Positions 14,901-26,900 of a DNA stretch of 64,000 nt are shown one piece after another; position 1 is the stretch's first letter, and every line of letters starts with the position of its first letter. The position numbers were made by a program, and so were the translations under genes. Under the pieces are notes generated by a model that saw only the letters and a program-made list of their open reading frames with translations, was not told the origin of the DNA and searched no databases. The stretch covers positions 38,073,022 through 38,137,021 of the forward strand of contig NW_022098036.1 in assembly GCF_002288925.2 (NCBI RefSeq), written 5' to 3'. This DNA is from Delphinapterus leucas. Taxonomy: Eukaryota > Chordata > Mammalia > Artiodactyla > Monodontidae.

Positions 14901-17900
14901 AGTTTTATGGCATCTGTTATGTTTCCTGTAGTGTATTAAATTTATATCATCATCTTTTATAGGAATTTTTCAAAATTGATAAATAGCTTGAATTTTTATG
15001 TTTCCCTTTTAAATTTGCTCATGGATTTTAATATGTATTGATATGTTGAGTTGTTTTGTATTACAATGATTTATGTACTTTCCCCTTGTATTTTAAGATT
15101 AAAATTTTGCTTTTAAAGCATGTTTGAAATGATACGGAGAATTATTGCTCATACTATAACTGTAATAGCAAATTTTATAGTAGTGTAGTTATTCTAATTA
15201 TGGCAGTGTTTGATTTGAATCGGTCCAAGTATCAGAAGTTTAAAGTGCTATCCATAGTCAGTATAGATTAGTTATTTTATTTTAGAAGTATGATGGTAAA
15301 TAAAAGGGAAGTTAAAATAAAAAAATATAGTCAAAGTTTGAAAGCTGGAAGCCATTCTGAAGATCACATACATTAACCTTTTGGGGAAAGAAAACGGACA
15401 GTGATGGTAGAACTGCCCTTTTCCTAGACCATTGCTGTTACTGAAGAAATCTGAGCAATTTAAGGCTTCACTTCAGTAAGCTGATACACTGTATTGCAGA
15501 CTGGAAACTATTTACATGTGAATACTTATATTACTTTTTACCAGGGACTAGAATACCTAGCACTTTCAAGCAAATATGATAGAAAGCAAAAGGACTTAGC
15601 AACAACCTATTATGTTTTAAAAATACTATAATTATAGTTGTACCAAAGTGATAAGTGATGTAAATAGACAAAGCTTTTGTGCCCCACCTCCCACCCTGAA
15701 ATAATATATCTAGTGCACATTTGATTTGTGGGAAATTATGTTCAGTTGCAAAATAAACACTTGTTTATTACTACACAGTAATAGGATTTTTTGAGTGGAA
15801 GAAATGAGGGAAGTGGGAAAAAAATTAATTATATTACTGAATATTGTAACTGTTAAGTGCTTACATTTCCCCCACAATATTGTCTTGTACTGTATGATTT
15901 TTCAGCATTTAAGAAGCGGTTTTGTTCTTTATAGCTGAACCAATAACGTTTCCATCTGGAGGAGGCAAGTCATTTATTATGGGTTCTGATGATGTTTTGT
16001 TAAGTGTACTGGGCCTTGGAGACCTTGCAGACTTGACGGTAACAAATGATGCAGACTATAGTTATGATGTAAGTGCAGTTTTATTTTTAATTTTTTAATG
16101 ATTTAATAGAAGGCTCCTTGTTTTTTGGAAACACTTATAAAACAGAATTAATGTCAAGGTGCATGGAAAAGATAAGTTTAAGTGTGACATTGTGTTTATT
16201 TGAAGTGACATGTAGTTTTTTTCTTATAACTACTTTCTTTGTGGTGTTTAAATTTTTTCTTAGGCATTGTGGTGGATTAGTTAGGAGTTTGGGGTGATTG
16301 ATTACCTTAAAATATTGGTTGATAAATATCTACCTGAGTAGTCAACTCTCAATTACCTACTCAAATTAAGCCATATTTTGCTGTTAAGAGAAAAATAGGT
16401 AACCCGAATCACTTATTTGCCTTCAGGATAATTCTTAAAAAGCACGTTTTATTGTTGAACTTTTTTTTTAAAGGATAATGTTAGAGTTAGTTTGTCATTT
16501 CCTGAATATTTAGTCCTTAATTTGAGGGATGGGGAGAGGATGGAGAGGACGTGGGAAGGACAATGTTAGAGGTGAAACTAGTCTTGGGTTAAATTTTTTA
16601 TAGACAATAAACACTCAATCGAGAGTTAACTATATACTTGCTTAGATTTTGTATTAGTGAATTTGCAGTTTTTCAGCAAATTAATTTTTTTCCTTTCATA
16701 ACAAAGTCCTTTTTTCTACATTTTATACTTACGTTAGCATGCTTTTTTAGAGACATCAGCCTTGGTGGGCTGGATTATTCTCATTAATACTTTTAAAGTA
16801 TATAAGCAACTAAATTCCAATAAACTTTTGACTACTTTAGAAGTGGTTTCACAGCCTGTCTTTACAGATGGAGAAATGAAGGTAAAAAGATTAACCTCTT
16901 ATCAATATCAATAAAGTGTCTTTAGTTCAGACTTTTGGAAAGTACTTTAACTTGCTGCCTTGAAAAATATCACATGCTGATTTTCTAAATGACAGCTGTA
17001 TTGTTAATGTTGTACCCTTGGATTTTTAGTAGTAATTTATATAATTTTTATTGTTTTCATGTGAAGTATTGCAGCATGGTAGTTGTTTTGTTTTGTTTTT
17101 GTTCTCATTTGATGTTTAATAGGACTTTGGGTTTACCCTGATGATTAGGTAAAACAGATTAAGGGACTCATTTGATCTAAGTATTTGAAAGCTAATGAAA
17201 TTATTCTTCTTAGTTCTTATTAAATGATAAAGATTTGTTATAAAGTTTTTAAGGTATACTAAATTTCCGCTGGACATTTTATTTTAGCAAAGCAGTTTTG
17301 AATATATATTTTAAACACTCCAAAACAAACAAAAATTCCACATGCCTATCAGTTAACTACTTTTACCACTAAATATTGCACTCTTTCTTTTTAGTTGCCT
17401 GCCAATAAAGATGCCTTTCGAAAGACATGGAATCCCAAGTATACACTACGTAGCCATTTTGATGGAGTACGGGCATTAACTTTTCATCCTGTAGAACCTG
17501 TGCTGGTTACTGCCTCTGAGGACCATACTCTGAAACTATGGAACTTGCAAAAAACAGTTCCTGCCAAAAAGCAAGTATTTTAATGTTAGCCTATTCTTTT
17601 TCCTTCCAGATTTGCTAATTGTAAATAATTATTATTCTTTATGGTCCCATATCTTTTATGTACTCATTTGATCTTTCCTAATGACCCTTGTATATCAACC
17701 AATGATTTACCATTATTTATCTTCTCCCCCCCCCACCCTTTTTTTCCCCTTCTTTTAGGAGTGCCTCTTTAGATGTAGAGCCTATCTACACATTTAGGGC
17801 CCACATGTAAGTTTTATTGAATTAGGACTTAATTAACAACCATAGTTATTGTTAACTATTATTTATCAATTGTAAAACCTTATAATTTTCTCATAATGTT

Positions 17901-20900
17901 TGTTTTATGTTAGGAAAGACATACTGAACAATATTTCATTTGATTAATAATTGTATTAGTGAGAATATAATCAGTACTGTTCAAATGTACATGTTTACCT
18001 AAACAGTTTTAGATACCACGTAAATTTAGAGAGAGGTTGGGGGGATGCAGATATGAGTTTCTTCTTAGGCTTTATAAGTAATTTCTTTCCTCTTTTCCTA
18101 TAATAGTGGTCCTGTTCTATCATTAGCTATTAGTTCTAATGGAGAACAGTGTTTTAGTGGTGGTATTGATGCAACTATCCAGTGGTGGAATATGCCTAGT
18201 CCTAATGTGGATCCATACGATACATATGGTAAGTAAAAGTCTCAAGATGTCTTTTTTTTTTTTGTGGTATGCGGGCCTCTCACTGTTGTGGCCTCTCCCG
18301 TTGTGGAGCACAGGCTCCAGACTCGCAGGCTCAGCGGCCATGGCTCACAGGCCCAGCCGCTCTGCGGCATGTGGGATCTTCCCGGACCGGGGCACAAACC
18401 CGTATCCCCTGCATCGGCAGGTGGACTCTCAACCACTGCGCCACCAGGGAAGCCTTCAAGATGTCTTTTTTAAAGTGAATGGGGCTGACAAAAATAATCA
18501 CCTCAAATATTATAAGATTATTTAAATATGTATTAGTCTCTTCATTTAGTCCTTCCATTTACTAGTAATGTGCTTTTATTAAAGAGAAAAATTAAAAAAT
18601 ATCATGCCATGAATATTTTAGCCTGCAAGTTGGTACTTCCTCTATGGTGTTCAAAAATTAAAAACTGTATTAATTCAAACATTAATTTCAGTACTAGTTA
18701 CAGAAAGGAGAATAAAATTTAATATAGGGAATAATTTTTAAAACTTAAGTACTTTATGTAGTTCAAAAAATATTTAGTGGGAGACGACAGAAACAAATTA
18801 GGGACATAAGGGAATATAAATCTGTCAACTTGAGGGACAAAAAATTCTTAATTAAAAAAAAAAACTTTTATTCCCAAATGCCACTTTTAGAATCTGGCTA
18901 ACAAATACCTGCACATGTATTCAAATATATTTACAAGGGCATTGTTTGTAATTTTAAAAAATTAAAACAAAATGAACGTTTATTAGTATGAGAATGGTTA
19001 AATAGTTGTCTACTTAATGGTTGGTTCATTTAAAAAGAATTTAAAGGACTTCCCTGGTGGTCCAGTGTTGAAGACTCTGCACTCCCAGTGCTGGGGGCCT
19101 GGGTTTGATCCCTGGTCAGGGAACTAGATCCCACATGCCACAACTAAGAGTTCACATGCCACAACTAAAGATCCCACTCGCTGCAACGAAGATCCTGTGT
19201 GCCGCAACCAGCACAGCCAAATAAATAAGTTAATATTTTTTCAAAAAAGAATTTAAGAGCTCTTTGGTCTTTTTATTTAACACACACTTGGTGCCTAAAT
19301 TTGCCAGATGTCAAGCATACATCAAATAAGAATTAGTCTGATAGAAAAAATTAGACTTTAAACACAAACAAGGGGATGGATAGTTACAAATTGTGGTAAG
19401 TGGTATGAAGATACAGTACTATGAGAGAGAGTAACAGCCAAAGTCTTCTTTAGATATAGTCTAAAATAATCACATTCAAGCCAAAATCTGAAGAGCAAAA
19501 GTTAACTTTTAGTAAAGAGTTTTAAGCCAGGAAGCAAGTTGGAAATGTAGGGTTTAAAAAGATAACTCTGGCTGTTGCAAGGAGAATAGATTGGGGGTGG
19601 GAAGAGTGGAGAAAGGAATACCAATGTGAAGTTGTAAAGTTGTAACATAGTGATCTGGTAGACTAGGTGAGAGATGATGTTGCCAAGATTAGAGTGGGTA
19701 GTAGAGCAGTTGGAGAGAAATAGATTTAAGACATACTGGGGAGATAGGGTAGAACAGACAGAATCTGTTGATAAATTGGGTTGAGTGGATATAGTGATGG
19801 ATGAGTGACTCTTGTTTATTTTTTAACAGCTTTATTGAAGTATAATTCACATATGATAAGATTCACCCTTTTGAAGTGCACAGTTCAGTAGTTTTTACCA
19901 TATTCACAGGGTTGTGCAGTCATTACCACTATCTAATTCAGAACTTTTTCATTACCACACCTGCATTTTTGACATGAGCAACTGAGTGTACGATGGTAGC
20001 ATATTGAATGGGAACAGAACAGGTGTGAGAAGATAAAGGATGCTGAGTTTGGGTTTTTATGCATGTTAAGAGATGGCAATATCAAGTAGGTACCATCAGT
20101 GCCAAGATGAGAATGGGTGGCATTACATAGGGAGAATGTGTTGTATAGAGTAGGAAGAGAAGGCAAAATCCTGAGGAGCTCTGACATGGCAGGTGGGGTG
20201 GCTAGAGCAAGAGAGCCAACCAAAAAAACTAAGAAGGCATGGCCTGTGAGGTAGGAGGGTGTCCAGGAAAATGTGGAATCATGCAAGCATACCATTTTGA
20301 GAAGAAATGGTATGCACTTTCAAATGTTGCTTAGAGGTCTAATGATATAAGGATAGGAAGGTTCTTTTTTATAAGTAACAAATAGATGTCCAGGTTTGGG
20401 CCAGACAGAGGTTGGATGTTGGGGCTAAGACCAAAAGGTAAAGAGACCTCTGGATGACCTTTCAAGGTACACTCTATGGATGAAAAGTCACTGTGATGAG
20501 AAGGGAAGGAGGGAAAGGAGGAAGGAAGGAAGGGAAATGTTATTAAATTTGATAGAATAGACTTTTGTCATTGGTGATTTTAGCAAGGGTTGTTTTGGTG
20601 TGGTGATGGTATTGGAGTGATTTAGAGAGTAAATGGGAGGTAAGAAAGCACATTTACTCAATATGGTTTTCTATTATTTGGTGGAAGGGTGGTGTAAGGT
20701 TTGTTCATTAGGTTGAGAGATTTTGGAGCATATTCGTTTGCTGTGGTAATGATCCCAGGGAGGAGGATAATCTGTGTAGTAGAAAAACTAAACATGAAAG
20801 CAAGTTAGTGTGTTGAATGGAATCCAGAATACCTGGTGGAATTAGCCTTTTGAGGGAAGGAGGATAATTCCTTAGTTGTATCTGGAAACACAGAGAAGAT

Positions 20901-23900
20901 GGTTTTAGATACAAGTAGATTTATAGGTTGGGTGACAGAAAGGTAGGGGAAAAGTTTCTATTTCAACGCTGTATTTCCCCAGTGAAGTATGAGAGAGAAT
21001 CATTCATGAGTAAGGGAGGTTACGAACTGTGAGTATTGCAGAGATGATGAGAAATATCTGTGGAAAGTGGGAATTTAGTAGAGAAACAGGATTGTAGGAC
21101 AAATGATGTTCAATGTTATTAGCCCCCATTGTCCATCAGATGTGGATAAGTAAAATGTAGTATATCCATACACTGGAATATTATTTGGCAATAAAAGGAA
21201 ATGAAGCATTGATACATGCTACAACGTGGATGAACCTTGAAAACATTACGCTAAGTGAAAGAAGTCACAAAAAGCTATTTGTGTAAAATGTCCAGAATAG
21301 GCAAATTTATAGAAGCAAAGTAGAATAATGGTTGCCTAGGGCTGCAGAAAGGCAGAGAGGAAGATTGGGGGGAAATAGCTAACAAGCAATGAAGGTGTCC
21401 TAATGTTGATGTGATGATTGCACAACTTGTTGAATATACTAAAAACCATTTAACTGACACTTTAAATTGGTGGTTTCTATGGCATGGGAGTTACATCTCC
21501 ATAATGCTGTTTTTGGTTTTTTTAAGTGTGTGTTCCTTTTAGAAAATTGCAAAAATATAGGAAACTATTGGAAAGGGAAATTAAAATAACCCATAACTCC
21601 ACAACATAGAGATGGCTATGTGTACTTTGGTTTATCTTATTATGACCGTATGTGTAGTCTTTATACTTAATTATGTAGTAAGTTATCTTTATATACAAAA
21701 GCATTTTTTTAAAACTTCTTTCAGCTAACTTTTGTTTGTTTCTTTTGTTACAGAGCCAAATGTTCTAGCTGGCACTTTAGTTGCTCATACAGATGCTGTC
21801 TGGGGTCTTGCTTATAGTGGCATAAAAAATCAATTACTGTCATGTTCAGCAGATGGCACTGTTAGATTATGGAATCCACAAGAAAAATTGCCATGTGTTT
21901 GCACTTACAATGGAGACAAGGGTGAGTAAATTTTGCCTCTTTGAAAAAAGCTAATTTTTTAAAAATTTGGAAGATAAAAAAGACAAAGTAGTTGATTTAC
22001 TATTTCCTGACTGCTTAAAGAGATAATTGAAAAAAATTTATAAAGCTGTGATAATTCTTTTTATTCCTAGTCATTTTTTTTATAAATAAGAAAGGTGCTT
22101 TGCAAGTATATCCTGTAGCTCAGTGCTTTTTTTGACCTTTTTCAGGACATGTCCTATGTGAAGAATAGAATTATTTGTATGTGACAGTAGAGTAGACAAA
22201 CGAGGCTACTTACAGGAACAGCAGGAGGCCCTCCACCAGCTCCATCCAAGTGGCTGCTTACAAAGATTGAAGGGATCACAGTCTCAAGCATACCTGTAAA
22301 CCACATATGAGCACACTGGTTGAGAAGTCTAGCCATAATCATTGAAATAGTACCCTTAACTGGGAAGTGCAAACTGAGTTACACAAGTAATTTTTTTAAA
22401 TCATACCTTTTATTTTTATGAAAAATAATTTTTTGTTTTAAAACATTTTAGATGAACATTTATGCTTAATTTTGTTGGGTCTCTAGATACCTTAGTGATT
22501 CTACTAATTTTGAATTGCCTAAATAAGCTTTTGAGGTGAAAATTCATTTAGATAATTTGTTTCTTGCTTCATCCAGGTAATTAATTGCTTACTCCAGATT
22601 TCACGTAGTTGTGCATTGATCTGGACAGTTGAATTTAATATGTTAAAGAGCAAAATTGCTGCTTGGGACACTTTAGGATAGTACTGCATCAGTGCATTCC
22701 AGAGTCCAAACCTTCATTTTCACAGATCCAAAAATTTGACTTGTATTAGCTATTTGATAAGGCTTACCAGTCTCAGACAGGTGAACAGTCTCCCAAGACA
22801 ATGATGTGAGAATGCTATTTTATCATTTTACAGGAAGAAATAAAATTGCAAGTGGGCCAGTAAACTAACCTAGGGTTTTTTTTCTCTCTCAGAAGAAAAT
22901 GCATAGGAGAACAATAACTTTTGTATATATCTACTCTTACTTTAAGAGCCTTCTAGCTATATTTTTCTTACAATGTTATAAAAACTCCTAATAATTGAGG
23001 AAAAGTTACTCATTATATCTTACCATCCTAACATAATTGCTTTCTTTTTCATTATTAACATTATTTCAAGAATATTCAAATTCCTTTTTCTTACTAGAAA
23101 ACCAGAGATTTCTAAATTATTGTGTTTACACTGTGTCTCTTTGTGCTCCTTTCAGAGCATGGAATACCTACATCGGTTGACTTTATAGGCTGTGATCCAG
23201 CTCATATGGTGACCTCTTTCAACACTGGTAGTACAGTAATTTATGATTTAGAAACATCACAGTCATTGGTGATGCTTTCATCACAGATAGATTCTGGTAA
23301 GTTTTCTGGTAAGGTTGGAACCTTTAAAAGGATTATTTCACAATAGAGGGTAACCTTTCAATTTTTATATTTTGACTGTATTTAGGATGGAAAAATAATT
23401 ACTTTCACTGTATACTTATTATTTCTGCTGTTTCCTCAAATTATGCTTAAAAGCTTGGGTGAATATGTGGGGACAGAGAAGTGAGTAGAGCAATGTAAAG
23501 GTAAAAGAAAGCAAGTGAAATAATTAAGTTTTTAATGAAAATACATGTGAAAGTAGAGAAAATATAATGAACCAAATGAACTCATCATCCAGCTCCATTA
23601 ATTATGTGTAAATGGCCAAGGTTGTAAGTATAGGATGTGGTATGTATTTTACAGTTTATTCAAATAGGGATCCAAATAAGGCCCATGCATTGTGATTGGT
23701 TGGTAAGTCTCTCAGGTCTCTTTTCATCTGTAGGTTCCCCCTCCATCTCTTTTATTTCCCTTGCATTTTTTAATTGAAGAAATTAGGTAGTTTGTCCTAT
23801 AGTTTCCCATAGTTTGGATTTTGCCAGTTACGTCCTTGTGGTATCATTTAATGCGCTCCTCTATTCATTTTATTTCCTGGAAATTGTTTGTGGATCTAGA

Positions 23901-26900
23901 GGCTTATTCAAATTCAGGTTCAGTGTTTTTATTTGTCTTCATTTTAAAGTTTATAAGTGTTTTTCGCAAGATTGTTTCATAGTAATCTGTGAATTTTTTT
24001 CAGAAGTAAATATTGTCTGGTTTATCTTTTTCTTATGTTTCCATTCATTGCTTGGGTCCATTAATTCATTAACTGCTGAAAAATTATTTTCTAATTCTGT
24101 CATTTCTTCTCCATTATTAGCTAGAATGCTTCTATAAAAAGGAACACCTCTCATCAGTAATTTGGTTACCTGGAGTTAGTAGTTATAAAGGAAAAGTAAG
24201 ATAAATGATTGCTTTAAAATGATGAGGTACTTCCCTAGCATCCTCCAAAGGTGACCAGTGAGTCTTTTGGGTATTGTTTGGTTTTATTATCATTATAATC
24301 TTTCTTGGATATAAATGTATTTTATGTATTTCAGTCTGTTGCAGGTATTATCTTTATTGCTACTCCGATTATTTCGTCTTTGGCCAGTGGGAGCTTATTC
24401 AGCTTGGCTTCTGAGTCCTCCTTTTGACATGACCCTGTTAGTTGTTGATGGTTTTCTTGCCTTCTGAGATGACAAGGTGTTCTAGGTTCATCTTGTTCAC
24501 TTTGCACCCTAGATCTGAAATCAGCCATTTCTCACATGGTTTCTTTTAGTGGAAAATGGCATTTAGAGATTACAAGATAGGTGCTGTGCTATTGAGTCAG
24601 TCCCCATGGCTTTCATGTCTCTTGAGTTGGTCATTGGTTTAGACTTTTTCAGTGGACAGAGCTAGAAGTACATTTTTAATAAAGAAAAAGACTGATAAAT
24701 TTATACAAATACTTCCAATTCTAATTCAGATTTATCTCATTGATTTCATATCTTTATCTCATTGATTTCATATCTTTATCTCATTTTAACAATGTTGAAA
24801 CTCTTGGTTCTCAGCAAAATCATCATAATTTCTTGTTTGATTTATCTCACAGTACAGATACAGTCATCTCAGAATAATAATAGCACCACCACCAACAGTA
24901 TCATTACTGATAATAGGGTATAGTCTACTAGTGTTGGACAGTCTAATTACTGTGCTTTTAAAAGTCACTTGAAGTAGTTCATTTCTTTGTGCTTATACTG
25001 CCGATTGGATATATGGTTAAGTTCATTTAATTTTATGGTTAAGTTTCATTTGTTTGATTTTTCATGACTGCTCTTTTAAAAGTCATTTTATAATTATAGA
25101 AAACATTTAAATGGTTCCATGGTCAAATCTCAAACCACATTATACCCAAAGTGTCTTTTCAACCCAACTCCCCTTCTTCCTCTTACATAGATTATTTTTT
25201 TCAATGTGTTTAAGTTCAGTTAAGAGTTCTTGTATACATGTAGAATGATTGATTTACTTAGTCTAATAAATGTTGACAATATTTTCCCTTTTTTTTAAAA
25301 TAATTTATCTATTTGGCTGCCTCGGGTCTTAGTTGCGGCACGTGGGATCTTTCATTGCAGCGCGCAGGCTTAGTTGCCTCACGGCATGTGGGATCTTAGT
25401 TCCCTGACCAGGGATCGAACCCATGTCCCCTGCATTGGGAGGCGGATTCTTAACCACTGGACCACCAGGAAAGTCCCTTCCCATTTGTTTTGATCTCTCT
25501 CTTTTCTTCCTCATCACTAATCTAATCAAAAATTAAGAACTTGGTAGTAAAGAAAAGGTCTCATTCCTAAGAACATTAATTCCAGTTCTCTGTTTTTTTG
25601 TCAGTGTGGGTGGGATGTGGGTGGTTCTTGCAAACATCTAATTATCACTTATGAATTTTTTCTTTATTAATTGCCTCCAGTTCTTTTATGGGCTATTTAT
25701 TAAAAGCAATGATTTGTGGGTCTTTTAAAAATTCTAAACCACCTATATTGACAGTCTAAATTAAAATACTTCAAACTTTGGGGCTTCCCTGGTGGCGCAG
25801 TGGTTGAGAATCCGCCTGCCAATGCAGGGGACACTGGTTCGTGCCCCAGTCCGGGAAGATCCCACATGCCGCGGAGCGGCTGGGCCCATGAGCCATGGCC
25901 GCTGAGCCTGCGCGTCCGGAGCCTGTTCTCTGCAGCGGCAGAGGCCACAACAGTGAGAGGCCCGCGTACCGCAAAAAAAACAATAAATAAAATAATAAAA
26001 TACTTCTAACTTTTTTCTAAACTTGAGCCTAGTACTATCCATTCATATTATAGGGCATGCTAGCTTACACATATTGTAAGGAATTGTATCTCTCTAGAGC
26101 TCTAGTCCTATTTCTTAGACTTTTTGTTTTATGTATAAAAGCTTTAGTTGTTAGTGATTCTTATTTTTTGGTAAGACTAAAAAGGCCATCATTTAACTTC
26201 TGATTGAAGTATTTGTTTTTTTTATTTAATTGAAATATAGTTGACGGACAGTATTAAGTCAGGTGTACTACATATTATTTGACATTTGCATACATTATGA
26301 AATGATCACCACAATAAATCTAATAACCATCTTTCCTCGTACAAATTTATTGAAATATTATCGACCATATTCCTTATGCTGTATATTACATCACCATGGC
26401 TTATTTATTTTATAACTGGAGGTTTGTACCTCATAATCCCCTTCACCTCTTCCCCTGCCACTCCCTCCCCTCCCCTCTGGTAACCACCTATTTCTTTTCT
26501 GTGTCTGTGAACCTGTTTTTATTTTATATTGTCTTGTTTGTACTTTTTTTAGATTTCACATTACATTGATGGTTTGAATTTTGGTGTATTATTCTTCTTT
26601 ACTTTTCAGGTTTACAATCCAGTAATCACATTAACAGAGTAGTAAGTCATCCCACACTTCCTGTTACAATAACTGCTCATGAAGATAGACACATCAAATT
26701 TTTTGACAATAAAACGGGTAAGTAGGTTATCTTATTTTCTATATAAGATACTGACTTCTTGGCTTCAAAATTGCCAAGTTAAACTGATTTAACTCAAATT
26801 TTTGCTTTACTTAATGTAGCACACTTATAATATGTTAATTTTTATCCTTAAGTATATATAATACCTTGCTTACCTCTTATGATTTCTTCATTTCATGACA

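Larger units (their letters stand above)
18229..21753 (+). other. STRN3: STRN3 intron between WD repeats 2 and 3
   Basis: A 3.5 kb intron, mostly repeats: CHR-2 SINE (-) at 18252-18454, SINE (+) at 19046-19246, an L2-like remnant (-) over about 19430-20930 interrupted by an L1 3' end (about 19822-19970), and an L1 3' end (+) at about 21120-21520. Confidence 0.75.
23297..26609 (+). other. STRN3: STRN3 intron between WD repeats 4 and 5
   Basis: 3.3 kb. It holds an old L1 3'-UTR remnant (-) at about 23540-24720, a 22-bp tandem repeat at 24731-24785, SINEs at 25287-25477 (-) and 25781-25990 (+), and another L1 3' end (-) at about 26195-26560, which stops some 50 bp before the exon. Confidence 0.75.

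Noticed and set aside
18252..18454. Recurrent small frames across the window with wording like AMAHGPSRSAACGI
   Set aside because: They are translations of CHR SINE bodies, repeated at every SINE on either strand, and not genes.
25781..25860. tRNA-like A and B boxes, suggesting a tRNA gene
   Set aside because: They belong to tRNA-derived SINE heads; no cloverleaf acceptor stem is intact.
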